This document shows, in pieces, positions 54,337 to 62,825 of a DNA stretch of 64,000 bases; positions within the stretch are counted from its first letter, which is position 1; every line of letters starts with the position of its first letter. The notes below the pieces were generated by a model. It was given only the letters and a program-made list of their open reading frames with translations, had not been told where the DNA came from and did not search any database. The DNA is taken from positions 3,466,501 through 3,530,500 of the forward strand of contig NZ_JACHNH010000001.1 in the NCBI RefSeq assembly GCF_014205335.1, given 5' to 3'. A program made the position numbers and the translations under genes. This DNA is from Amorphoplanes digitatis (GTDB lineage Bacteria > Actinomycetota > Actinomycetes > Mycobacteriales > Micromonosporaceae).

Positions 54337-55163
54337 CCCTTGAGCCCGCTGGTGTTGATGCCCTCGACGAGCATGCGCTGGAACGCCACGAAGAACATGA
54401 ACACCGGGACCAGCGACAGCAGCGACATCGCGAACATCGGGCCGACCGAGCTCTCGCTCGTCGAGTCGATGAACAGGGTCAGCGCCACCGGCGCCGTGTA
54501 GTCCTGCAGCTCGGAGAGGTAGACAAGCTGCCGGAAGAAGTCGTTCCAGGTCCAGATGAACGAGAAGATCGCCGTGGTCACCAGCGCCGGGCGGCTCAGC
54601 GGCAGGATGACGTGCCTGAACACCTTGTACGGCGACGCGCCGTCGATCTTGGCGGCCTCGTCCAGCTCGCGCGGGATGCCCCGCATGAACTGCACGATGA
54701 GGAACACGAAGAACGCCTCGGTGGCCAGGAACTGCGGCACCAGCAGCGGCAGGTACGGCCAGTCGCCGCCGACCCAGCCGAGCGTCCGGAACAGGATGTA
54801 CTGCGGAATGATCAGCACGTGCCCGGGCAGCAGCAGGGTGGCGATCATGATGGCGAACCAGAACTTGCGGCCGCGGAACTTCAGCCGGCCGAACGCGTAC
54901 GCGGCCAGCAGGCAGGACAGCGTGTTGCCGACCACGGTCAGCGCGGAGACCATCGCGCTGTTCATGAAGAACCGGCCGAAGCCGACGTCGAACTTCTGCC
55001 AGCCCGCGGTGAAGTTGCCCGGCGTGAACTCCGTGGGAATCAGCCCGATGTTGCTGGCGATCTCCTGCGGCGACTTGAACGAGGTGCCGACCATCCAGGC
55101 CAGCGGGTAGAGCACGACCGCCAGGATGACGATCAGCATGAGCAGGCGCAGCCGGCTACGCAT
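54333..55163 (-). CDS. carbohydrate ABC transporter permease (MalG/YesQ-like)
   Basis: 276 residues, six helices. The EAA loop is RELDEAAKIDGASPYKVFRHVILPLSRPAL, and FIWTWNDFFRQLVYL precedes the last helices. The start ATG overlaps the preceding permease stop (ATGA at 55163). It is part of the leftward unit regulator - binding protein - two permeases - DUF624, which has no ATPase gene. Confidence 0.92.
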   Translation of the reverse strand: MRSRLRLLMLIVILAVVLYPLAWMVGTSFKSPQEIASNIGLIPTEFTPGNFTAGWQKFDVGFGRFFMNSAMVSALTVVGNTLSCLLAAYAFGRLKFRGRKFWFAIMIATLLLPGHVLIIPQYILFRTLGWVGGDWPYLPLLVPQFLATEAFFVFLIVQFMRGIPRELDEAAKIDGASPYKVFRHVILPLSRPALVTTAIFSFIWTWNDFFRQLVYLSELQDYTAPVALTLFIDSTSESSVGPMFAMSLLSLVPVFMFFVAFQRMLVEGINTSGLKG

Positions 55164-56143
55164 CAGCGGTCCTCGCCGTCGGAGTAGTGGACCCAGAACC
55201 GGCCGGTGCGGAACAGCACCACCGTGATCAGCCCGATGGCCAGCAGGAACACCCAGGCCATCGCCGAGGCGTAGCCCATGTCCAGCTCGACGAAGCCCTT
55301 GATGTAGAGGTCCAGGGTGTACATCAGGGTCGAGTCGACGGGCCCGCCGGTGCCGTTGCTGAGCACGAAGGCGGACGTGAAGCCCTGGAAACCGTTGATC
55401 GTCTCCAGCACCAGGTTGAAGAAGATCACCGGGGACAGCATGGGCAGGGTCACGTTGCGGAACTGCCGCCAGGACCCGGCGCCGTCGACCGAGGCGGCCT
55501 CGTACAGCTCGGTCGGCACCTGCTTGAGGCCGGCCAGGAAGATCACCATCGGGGCGCCGAACTGCCAGATGGCCAGCAGCATCAGGGTCTCCAGCGCCCA
55601 GGCCGGGTCGTTCACCCAGGGCGCGCCCTCGATGCCGAACAGGCCGAGGAAGGAGTTGAAGGCGCCGTCGCGGTTGAACATGTTCACCCAGACGATGGCC
55701 AGCGCCACGCTGCCGCCGAGCAGCGACGGCAGGTAGAACAGCCCTCGAAACACGCCGATGCCGCGGATTCCGCGGTTCAGCAGCATCGCCACCCCCAGCG
55801 CGGCGGCCAGCTTCAGCGGCACGGCGACGAACGCGAACGTGCAGGTGACGGCGACCGCGTGCCAGTAGGACGGGTCGGCGGTGAACATCCGCTTGTAGTT
55901 GTCCCAGCCCACCCAGTTCGCCTCCGAGAGCGGGGTGAGCACGTCGTAGTCGGTGAAGCTGAGGTAGAGCGAGAGCAGCATCGGGATCGCCGTGATCGCG
56001 AACAGCCCGAGCAGCCAGGGCGAGAGGAATACGTACCCCGGCAGGTTCTCGCTGTGCCTGCGCCGCCCGCGCGGGCCCTGCCGTTCGGCAGGGCCCGCTG
56101 GGACGGTCCGGAGTCGGCTGTGTGCCGGTCGCACCGTGGTCAC
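55163..56143 (-). CDS. carbohydrate ABC transporter permease (MalF/YesP-like)
   Basis: 326 residues with six helices from about residue 40 (LPGYVFLSPWLLGLFAITAIP). The EAA motif is ELYEAASVDGAGSWRQFRNVTLPMLSP. GTG 56143, nine bases after the binding-protein stop, is the first in-frame start; GTG 56134 is an alternative. It partners the MalG-like permease and probably imports a uronate or oligouronide, judged from the divergent catabolic genes. Confidence 0.92.
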   Translation of the reverse strand: MTTVRPAHSRLRTVPAGPAERQGPRGRRRHSENLPGYVFLSPWLLGLFAITAIPMLLSLYLSFTDYDVLTPLSEANWVGWDNYKRMFTADPSYWHAVAVTCTFAFVAVPLKLAAALGVAMLLNRGIRGIGVFRGLFYLPSLLGGSVALAIVWVNMFNRDGAFNSFLGLFGIEGAPWVNDPAWALETLMLLAIWQFGAPMVIFLAGLKQVPTELYEAASVDGAGSWRQFRNVTLPMLSPVIFFNLVLETINGFQGFTSAFVLSNGTGGPVDSTLMYTLDLYIKGFVELDMGYASAMAWVFLLAIGLITVVLFRTGRFWVHYSDGEDR

Positions 56144-56151
56144 GTCGACCG

Positions 56152-57483
56152 TCAGCCCTGCCCGATGGCGGCCTTGGCGGCGGCGACGAACGCCGCGGCG
56201 CCCTGCGCCGGCGTCTGCCGCGCGAACTGGACCTCCTCGGCGATCCGCACCAGCTCGCTGCGCACCTTGCTGTGACCCTTCAACGGTACGGCCGGAGCGG
56301 GCCCGAAGGTCTTGCCGAGCTCGTTCTGGAACGCGATGGTCTGCTTCATGGCCGGGTCGGTGGTGCTCTCCTCGACCGCCTTGCGGATGTCGAGGTTGGA
56401 CGGCAGGCCCCGCTCGGTGCCGAGGATCAGGCCGGCCTCCGGGTCGTTGGCCAGGAAGTTCACCACGTCGACGGCCGCGTCCTTCTCCGGGCTGCCGCTG
56501 AACACCGAGAAGTACATCGAGGCGCGGGCCCACTGCGCCTTCTGGTCGCCGGGGTAGGCGATGACGTTCAGGTCGTTCTCGGTGTTCTTCTTCAGCTCCG
56601 GCATCTGGTTGGCCCAGACCCAGGAGGTGCCGGCCTTGCCGGTGACCACCAGCTGCTTGCTGATGTCGGTGGCGTTGCCCTCGTGGATGACGTCCGGGGT
56701 CGGCGTGGCGCCGCGGGCGCGGGCGCCCTTCCAGAGCTCGAACCAGGCGGTGACGTCCTGCTCGGTGAAGCCGAGCTCCTTGCCCTGGTAGAGGTCCTTG
56801 CCCTGCTGGCGCAGCCAGACCCAGAAGGCCTGGTAGACGGCGCTCGGGTCCTGCGTGCCGGGCACCTTGGCGACCTTGGAGACGTTCGCCGCCCAGGTGA
56901 TGAAGTCGTCCCAGCTCATCCCGGTCGTCGGCGCGGGCAGCTTGTTCTTGTCCAGCAGGGTCTTGTCGAAGACCAGGCCCTGGGTGTTCTCGCCGAACGC
57001 GACGCCGGCGAGCTTGCCGTCCACCTTGCCGTAGTCGCGCAGGCCGGGCGGGAACTTGGACAGGTCGAGCCGGCCGTCGCCCGCGTACGGGGTGAAGTCG
57101 AGGGTGACGTTGCGGCCGGCGTACTCGGCGATGTAGTTGTCGTCGATCTGGAAGATGTCGGGCGCGTTGCCGCCCGCGGTGAGCGTGGCGAGCTTGTCGA
57201 AGTAGCCCTGGTTGGCCTGCCAGGTCTTCTTGAAGGTGACCTCGGGGTGCTTGGAGTGGTACAGGTCGAGCGCCTTCTCGGTCAGCTCGGCGCGCTTCTC
57301 GGCGCCCCACCAGAAGATGGACAGCTCGATCTTGCCGTCGCTGGAGTCGTCGCCGCCACAGGCGGCGGCGCCGCCGAGGGCCAGGGGTATGACCAGGGCC
57401 GCGGCGAGGAGCCGTCGCCTGGTCGCGGTACGGTGACCGCGCGTGGTTCGCGCGCCCGCCGTCGGGGTCTTGTCGGGGTGCAT
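56152..57483 (-). CDS. carbohydrate ABC transporter substrate-binding lipoprotein
   Basis: 443 residues. An unusually Arg-rich N-terminus leads to a signal with lipobox AAAC (Cys42). The mature chain is a family 1 solute-binding protein: IELSIFWWGAEKRAELTEKALDLY, GGNAPDIFQIDDNYIAEYAG, TGMSWDDFITWAANVSKV, and the C-terminal TPAQGAAAFVAAAKAAIG. ATG 57483 has GGAG upstream. It lies 5 bases downstream of the LacI regulator gene, so they share a transcript. Confidence 0.92.
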   Translation of the reverse strand: MHPDKTPTAGARTTRGHRTATRRRLLAAALVIPLALGGAAACGGDDSSDGKIELSIFWWGAEKRAELTEKALDLYHSKHPEVTFKKTWQANQGYFDKLATLTAGGNAPDIFQIDDNYIAEYAGRNVTLDFTPYAGDGRLDLSKFPPGLRDYGKVDGKLAGVAFGENTQGLVFDKTLLDKNKLPAPTTGMSWDDFITWAANVSKVAKVPGTQDPSAVYQAFWVWLRQQGKDLYQGKELGFTEQDVTAWFELWKGARARGATPTPDVIHEGNATDISKQLVVTGKAGTSWVWANQMPELKKNTENDLNVIAYPGDQKAQWARASMYFSVFSGSPEKDAAVDVVNFLANDPEAGLILGTERGLPSNLDIRKAVEESTTDPAMKQTIAFQNELGKTFGPAPAVPLKGHSKVRSELVRIAEEVQFARQTPAQGAAAFVAAAKAAIGQG

Positions 57484-57488
57484 TGCGC

Positions 57489-58541
57489 TCACTCCTTGGC
57501 GTAGGAGGCGACAGCGTCGGGGGCGGCGGCAGCCGCGTAGCCCGGATCCGCATGGCTGTGCGGATCCGGGCCCGGTCCCGTCGAGTCGCGGATGACCAGT
57601 TCGGTCTGAAGGCTCGCGTGTGCGGTGGTGCGGCGGTCGTCGCCGTGCGCTAGGAGCATGTCGACGGCCGCCCGTCCCGCGGCGGCGGCAGGTGTCGCCA
57701 CCGTGGTCAGCTTGGGGTGGATCAGGCGGCTCAGCGCGATGTCGTCGATGCCGACGACGCTGATGTCCTCGGGTACCCGCACGCGGAGCGCGTGCAGGCC
57801 CTGGATGAGGCCGATGGCCATGAGGTCGTTGTAGGCGAGCACGGCGGTGACGCCGCTGCGCAGGACCTGCTCGGCCGTTGCCGCGCCGCCGTGCTCGGTG
57901 GGCGGGTTGGGGCCGATGACGACGAGTTCGGCGTCGGCGGCCCGGGTCGCGGTCGCCGCCGAGCGGCGGATCTCCTTGCTGGTCCAGGAGCCGCGCGGTC
58001 CGGCGATGAGGCCGATCGAGCGGTGGCCGAGCCCGGCCAGGTGCTCGACCGCGAGCCGGGCGCCCTGCGCCACGTCCATGACGACCGTGGGCAGGCCGGC
58101 GATCGCCCGGTTGACGACGACCAGCGGCACCTCCCGGCTGAGCAGCTCGATCAGGCTGTTGCTCATCCGCGGGCTGCACAGCAGGATGCCGTCGACCTGC
58201 TTGGCCAGCGCGCGGACCAGGTCCTCCTCGACCGCGGCGTCCTCATTGGAGTCGGCGACGAAGATGTGGTAGTCCCGCTGCCGGGCCTGGCTCTCCGCGG
58301 CCTTGATCAGGGGCGGGAAGAACGGGTTGGCGATGTCGGCCACGATCAGGCCGACGTTGTACGTGCGGCCGGTGATCAGCGCCCGGGCCGCCCGGTTGGG
58401 CCGGTAGCCGAGCTGCTCGGCGCAGGCCAGCACGCGGGTCCGGGTCTCCGGGTTGACCAGGTGCGGCGCCGAGAACGTCCGGGAGACCGTGGAGATGTGC
58501 ACTCCGGACTCCCGTGCGACGTCGCGAATCGTGGCTGGCAC
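57489..58541 (-). CDS. LacI-family regulator of the sugar-acid cluster
   Basis: 350 residues. The helix-turn-helix reads ATIRDVARESGVHISTVSRTFSA and the hinge helix RPNRAARALITGRTYNVGLI, followed by a sugar-binding domain (DISVVGIDDIALSRLIHPKLT). I chose GTG 58541 because GGAAGG lies about 6 bases upstream; a TTG at 58595 would add eighteen residues without such a site. It is the first gene of the leftward import operon and stands back to back with the catabolic operon. Palindromes at 58600 and 58752 are its probable operators, giving joint control. Confidence 0.92.
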   Translation of the reverse strand: MPATIRDVARESGVHISTVSRTFSAPHLVNPETRTRVLACAEQLGYRPNRAARALITGRTYNVGLIVADIANPFFPPLIKAAESQARQRDYHIFVADSNEDAAVEEDLVRALAKQVDGILLCSPRMSNSLIELLSREVPLVVVNRAIAGLPTVVMDVAQGARLAVEHLAGLGHRSIGLIAGPRGSWTSKEIRRSAATATRAADAELVVIGPNPPTEHGGAATAEQVLRSGVTAVLAYNDLMAIGLIQGLHALRVRVPEDISVVGIDDIALSRLIHPKLTTVATPAAAAGRAAVDMLLAHGDDRRTTAHASLQTELVIRDSTGPGPDPHSHADPGYAAAAAPDAVASYAKE

Positions 58542-58599
58542 GCCGGCCCTTCCGTCGATGGATGTGGCTGTGGTCGGGGTCACTCTGGTCGCCAATTAA

Positions 58600-58613
58600 T
58601 GCAAACGGTTGTA
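58600..58613. promoter_or_regulatory. LacI-type operator near the regulator gene
   Basis: tgcaaacggttgta is an imperfect version (5 of 7 pairs) of the site at 58752. It lies 59 bases before the regulator's GTG, where it could mediate autoregulation of the leftward operon. Confidence 0.6.
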
Positions 58614-58719
58614 GCTCTGTCAACGGTCATTTATTGCGGCTTCGTGTCCGCTGTCCGCATTGAACGCCCACTGAGCACTCTCTAATAGGGATATATCGGC
58701 GCGAAACCGTGCGGATTTC

Positions 58720-58749
58720 TTGACGACGGGGCATCGACGTGTTTAGTTC
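58720..58749 (+). promoter_or_regulatory. promoter of the oxidoreductase-uxaC operon
   Basis: ttgacg (58720-58725) and tagttc (58744-58749) are spaced 18 bases apart (ttagtt one base earlier gives 17). The operator at 58752 begins right after the -10, over the presumed transcription start. Confidence 0.55.
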
Positions 58750-58751
58750 TG

Positions 58752-58767
58752 CTGCAAACGTTTGCAG
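58752..58767. promoter_or_regulatory. perfect LacI-type operator
   Basis: ctgcaaacgtttgcag is a 16-bp perfect palindrome with the central CG typical of LacI/GalR operators. It is placed between the -10 and the AGGAGG ribosome site of the gene starting at 58781. Confidence 0.85.
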
Positions 58768-58780
58768 GAGGTGAGGCGCG

Positions 58781-60100
58781 GTGGACGGACGACGGCGCTA
58801 CGCGTTGGTCGGTGCCGGTGCCCGGGCGGAGATGTTCGTGCGCGCGCTGGCGCTCGACCACGCCGGCACGGCCGAGCTGGTCGGCCTCGCCGACGTCAAC
58901 CCGGCCCGGATGGCGGCGCACAACCGCTGGCTGGCGGAGCTCGGCGTCAAGCCGGTGCCCACCTGCGCGCCGGCCGGGTTCGCGGCGATGCTGCGCGCGG
59001 AGCGGGTCGACGAGGTGCTTGTCACCAGCGTCGACCGCACGCACGCCGAGTACGTGGTCGCCGCGCTCGACGCCGGCTGCGACGTGATCACCGAGAAGCC
59101 GATGACCGTCGACGTCGACGGCTGCCGGCGCATCCTCGACGCGGTCGAGCGGACCGGCCGGCGGGTGTCGGTCGCCTTCAACTACCGCTTCAACCCGCTG
59201 CACGAGGCGGTGCGGGAGGTCCTCGCAGCCGGCGAGATCGGCGAGATCGGCTCGGTCCACTTCGAATGGCTGCTCGACGTGCGGCACGGCGCCGACTACT
59301 TCCGGCGCTGGCACCGCGAGAAGGCCAACTCCGGCGGGCTGCTGGTGCACAAGTCGGGTCACCACTTCGACCTGGTCAACTGGTGGCTCGGCGCCGCGCC
59401 GGCGCAGGTGTACGCCGCCGGCCGGCTCTTCTTCTACGGTGAGAACGGGCGCCGGCACGGCTACGCCCGCGACTATCCGCGCGCGCACGGGCATCCCGCC
59501 GCGCAGGGCGATCCGTTCGCGCTGAGCCTTCGGGACAACCCGCGCCTGCGGGAGCTCTACCTGGACGCCGAGGCCGACGACGGCTACCGGCGCGACGTGA
59601 ACGTCTTCGCGCCCGGCGTGACGATCGAGGACGACCTGGCGGTGCTCGTGCGCTACGACTCCGGCGCCACGATGACCTACCACCTGACGGCGTACGCGCC
59701 CTGGGAGGGCTACCGGGTCATGTTCAACGGCAGCCGGGGCCGCCTCGAGCTCGAGGTGGTGGAGAGCGACCACGTCAGCCCGGGCGGGGCGCGCGAGGTC
59801 AAGGGCGCCGCGCTGCACGGCGTCACCGAGGCCGTCGAGCACGGCCGGGCCGCGCTGACCGTCCGGCCGTTCTGGGCGCCGCCGCGCGAGGTGCCGCTGC
59901 CCGCGGCGTACTCACGCGGCGGGCACGGCGGCGCGGACACCCGGATGACCGCCGTGCTGTTCGGCGCCGCCGAGGACCCCATGCACCGCTCCGCCACCGC
60001 CCGTGACGGCGCCCTCGCGCTGCTCACCGGCCTCGCCGCCAACCGCTCCATCGAGACCGGAGCCCCGGTCCGCGTCGCGGACCTGCTCGACCTGCCCTGA
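58781..60100 (+). CDS. Gfo/Idh/MocA family oxidoreductase
   Basis: 439 residues. The Rossmann fingerprint is YALVGAGARAEMFVRALAL, the family EKP motif is DVITEKPMTVD, and the catalytic region is GGLLVHKSGHHFDLVNWWLG. Members oxidise or reduce sugars and inositols with NAD(P). The GTG start follows AGGAGG at 9 bases. It opens a four-gene operon with uxaC, an enolase-superfamily dehydratase and a uronate reductase-like enzyme, so its substrate is probably a sugar acid or its lactone. The length exceeds the 330-400 typical of the family. Confidence 0.9.
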   Translation: MDGRRRYALVGAGARAEMFVRALALDHAGTAELVGLADVNPARMAAHNRWLAELGVKPVPTCAPAGFAAMLRAERVDEVLVTSVDRTHAEYVVAALDAGCDVITEKPMTVDVDGCRRILDAVERTGRRVSVAFNYRFNPLHEAVREVLAAGEIGEIGSVHFEWLLDVRHGADYFRRWHREKANSGGLLVHKSGHHFDLVNWWLGAAPAQVYAAGRLFFYGENGRRHGYARDYPRAHGHPAAQGDPFALSLRDNPRLRELYLDAEADDGYRRDVNVFAPGVTIEDDLAVLVRYDSGATMTYHLTAYAPWEGYRVMFNGSRGRLELEVVESDHVSPGGAREVKGAALHGVTEAVEHGRAALTVRPFWAPPREVPLPAAYSRGGHGGADTRMTAVLFGAAEDPMHRSATARDGALALLTGLAANRSIETGAPVRVADLLDLP

Positions 60101-60123
60101 CCCGCTGCCGATCTGAGGTACCC

Positions 60124-61527
60124 ATGTCCGACCTGCTGTTCGCGGCCGAACCCCGGCAGCGAGACATCGCCCGGGAGCTCTACGCCCTCGCCCGGGACCT
60201 GCCGCTGATCTCACCGCACGGCCACGTCGACCCCGGCCTGCTCGCCGGCGACGAGCCGTTCGGCGATCCGGCCCGCCTGCTCATCGTCCCCGACCACTAC
60301 GTCACCCGGATGCTGCTGAGCCAGGGCATCCCGCTCGCCCGCCTCGGCGTGCCCAGCCGCACCGGCGTCCCCGTCGAGCAGGACCCGCGGGCGATCTGGC
60401 GGCTGCTCGCCGAGAACTGGTACCTGTTCCGCGGCACGCCGTCGCGGCTCTGGCTGGAACGCACGCTGTCCACAGTCTTCGGCGTCGACACCCGGCTCGG
60501 ACCGGACACCGCCGACCAGATCTACGACACCGTCGCGGAGCGCCTCGCCGAGCCCGCGTTCCGGCCCCGCGCGCTGTTCGAACGGTTCGGCATCGAGGTG
60601 CTGGCCACCACCGAGTCGCCGCTGGACGATCTGAGCCGGCACGCCAAGCTGGCGGCCGACGGCTGGGGCGGGCCCGGCGGCCGGGTCATCACCACGTTCC
60701 GCCCCGACGACGTGGTCGACATGGAGTTCGACGGCTGGGCCTCGTCGGTGTCCCGGCTCGGCGAGATCACCGGCGAGGACACCGCCACCTACCGCGGGTA
60801 CCTCGCCGCGCTTTGGTCGCGGCGGCAGGCGTTCCAGGCCGCGGGCGCCACCTCGTCCGACCACGGCCACCCGACCGCGCACACGACGCTGCTGACCTCG
60901 GCCGAGGCGGCGCGGCTCTTCGAGCGGGGCCTGCGCGGGCGGGCGTCGGCCGCCGACGCCGAGGCGTTCCGCGGGCACATGCTCGTCGAGTTCGCCCGGA
61001 TGTCGATCGAGGACGGGATGGTGCTGCAACTGCACCCCGGCGCGGTGCGCAACCACAACCGCAGCCTGCACGCCGTGCACGGCCGCGACGTCGGCGGCGA
61101 CATCCCGCAGGCGACCGACTACGTGCACGCGCTCGCGCCGCTGCTGGAGGCGTACGGCAACGACCCGCGGCTGCGGGTGGTGCTCTACACGCTCGACGAG
61201 GACGTGTTCACCCGGGAGCTCGCGCCGCTCGCCGGCGGCTACGCCGCGCTGTACCTCGGCGCGCCGTGGTGGTTCCTCGACTCGCCGGACGGGCTGCGGC
61301 GCTACCGCGACGCGGTCACCGAGACCGCCGGCTTCTACAACACGGCCGGCTTCGCCGACGACACCCGGGCGTTCTGCTCCATCCCGGTCCGCCACGAGGT
61401 GGCACGCCGCGCCGACGCGGCCTACCTCGCCCGGCTCGTCGCCGAGGGCCGGCTCCCGCTCGACGAGGCCGCCGAGACCATCGCCGACCTCGCCTACCAC
61501 CTGCCGAAGAAGGTGTTCCGCCTGTGA
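60124..61527 (+). CDS. uxaC: glucuronate isomerase
   Basis: 467 residues, matching E. coli UxaC (470). The metal-binding LISPHGHVDPGLLAGDEPF (His32, His34) and HPGAVRNHNRSLHAVHG are present, and the C-terminal FYNTAGFADDTRAFCSIPVRHEVARR is family-specific. It interconverts D-glucuronate and D-fructuronate, or D-galacturonate and D-tagaturonate. The stop overlaps the GTG of the dehydratase gene (GTGA at 61524). Confidence 0.95.
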   Translation: MSDLLFAAEPRQRDIARELYALARDLPLISPHGHVDPGLLAGDEPFGDPARLLIVPDHYVTRMLLSQGIPLARLGVPSRTGVPVEQDPRAIWRLLAENWYLFRGTPSRLWLERTLSTVFGVDTRLGPDTADQIYDTVAERLAEPAFRPRALFERFGIEVLATTESPLDDLSRHAKLAADGWGGPGGRVITTFRPDDVVDMEFDGWASSVSRLGEITGEDTATYRGYLAALWSRRQAFQAAGATSSDHGHPTAHTTLLTSAEAARLFERGLRGRASAADAEAFRGHMLVEFARMSIEDGMVLQLHPGAVRNHNRSLHAVHGRDVGGDIPQATDYVHALAPLLEAYGNDPRLRVVLYTLDEDVFTRELAPLAGGYAALYLGAPWWFLDSPDGLRRYRDAVTETAGFYNTAGFADDTRAFCSIPVRHEVARRADAAYLARLVAEGRLPLDEAAETIADLAYHLPKKVFRL

Positions 61528-62825
61528 CCAGGATCGAATCGGTCGACGTGCACGACGTGCGCTTCCCGACCGCCGCGGCCGGCGACGGCTCCGACGCGAT
61601 CAACCGCGGCGACTACTCCGCGACCTACGTCGAGCTGCGCACCGACACCACGCACACCGGCGCCGGGTTCACGTTCACCAACGGGCGCGGCAACGAGATC
61701 ACCTGCGCCGCCGTCCGCGCGCTGGCGCACCACGTCACCGGGCGCACCCTCGCCGAGCTGAACGCGGACCCGGTGGGTTTCCACCGGAGCCTGACCGCCG
61801 ATCCGCAGCTGCGCTGGCTCGGCCCGGAGAAGGGCGTCATCGCCATGGCGACCGGCGCGCTGGTCAACGCGGTGTGGGACCTGCGGGCGAAGGAGGCGGG
61901 CGTGCCGCTGTGGCGCCTGCTCGCCGAGATGCCGACCGCGGAGCTGGTCGCCTGCGTCGACTTCCACCACATCGGCGACGCGCTCACGCCGGCCGAGGCC
62001 ACCGAGATCCTGGACAAGGGCCAGGCCGGCATGGCGGAGCGGCTGGCCGAGCTGGCCCGCGACGGATTCCCGTCCTACACCACCTCGGTGGGGTGGCTCG
62101 GCTACCCCGACGACAAGGTCCGCGGCCTGGCCCGGGCGGCGTACGCGCAGGGCTGGCGTGCGATGAAGATGAAGGTCGGCGGCGACCTCGACGACGACGT
62201 GCGCCGGGCCACGCTGATCCGCGCGGAGATCGGCCCGGACGCGCTGCTGATGATGGACGCCAACCAGGTGTGGGACGTCGAGGAGGCGATCACGGCGATG
62301 GGCCGGCTGGCCGCGCTGGACCCGTACTGGATCGAGGAGCCGACCCACGCCGACGACGTGCTCGGCCACGCCCGGATCAACCGGGCGGTCGCCGGGCTCA
62401 CCGGCGGGCGCTGCCGGGTGGCGACCGGCGAGGTCGCCGCGAACCGGGTGATCTTCAAGCAGCTGCTGCAGGCCGAGGCGATCGGCGTCATGCAGGTCGA
62501 CGCCTGCCGGGTCGCCGGGGTCAACGAGGTGCTCGCCGAGCTGCTGATGGCCGCCAAGTTCGGCGTGCCGGTCTGCCCGCACGCCGGCGGGGTCGGGCTC
62601 TGCGAGCTGGTGCAGCACCTGGCCGTCTTCGACTACCTGCGGGTGGGCACCTCCCTGGACGGACGGATGGTCGAGTACGTGGATCACCTGCACGAGCACT
62701 TCGAGGACCCGGTACGCACCAGCGGCGGCCGCTACCTGCTGCCGGACCGGCCCGGATACAGCGCCACCATGCGTACCGCGTCCATCGCCGAGTTCTCCTT
62801 CCCCGACGGCCCGGCATGGCGGTGA
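61524..62825 (+). CDS. enolase-superfamily sugar acid dehydratase, L-fuconate dehydratase-like
   Basis: 433 residues, mandelate-racemase subgroup. Catalytic Lys pair KMK (215-217), metal ligands Asp245 (MMDANQVWD), Glu271 (WIEEPTHADD) and Glu303 (ATGEVAANR), and His353 (CPHAGGVGLCELVQHL) all align with L-fuconate dehydratase. It would dehydrate L-fuconate or a close analog to the 2-keto-3-deoxy acid. In this operon it may take the step that mannonate dehydratase normally performs; that is inference. It overlaps the next gene by 10 bases. Confidence 0.87.
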   Translation: MTRIESVDVHDVRFPTAAAGDGSDAINRGDYSATYVELRTDTTHTGAGFTFTNGRGNEITCAAVRALAHHVTGRTLAELNADPVGFHRSLTADPQLRWLGPEKGVIAMATGALVNAVWDLRAKEAGVPLWRLLAEMPTAELVACVDFHHIGDALTPAEATEILDKGQAGMAERLAELARDGFPSYTTSVGWLGYPDDKVRGLARAAYAQGWRAMKMKVGGDLDDDVRRATLIRAEIGPDALLMMDANQVWDVEEAITAMGRLAALDPYWIEEPTHADDVLGHARINRAVAGLTGGRCRVATGEVAANRVIFKQLLQAEAIGVMQVDACRVAGVNEVLAELLMAAKFGVPVCPHAGGVGLCELVQHLAVFDYLRVGTSLDGRMVEYVDHLHEHFEDPVRTSGGRYLLPDRPGYSATMRTASIAEFSFPDGPAWR

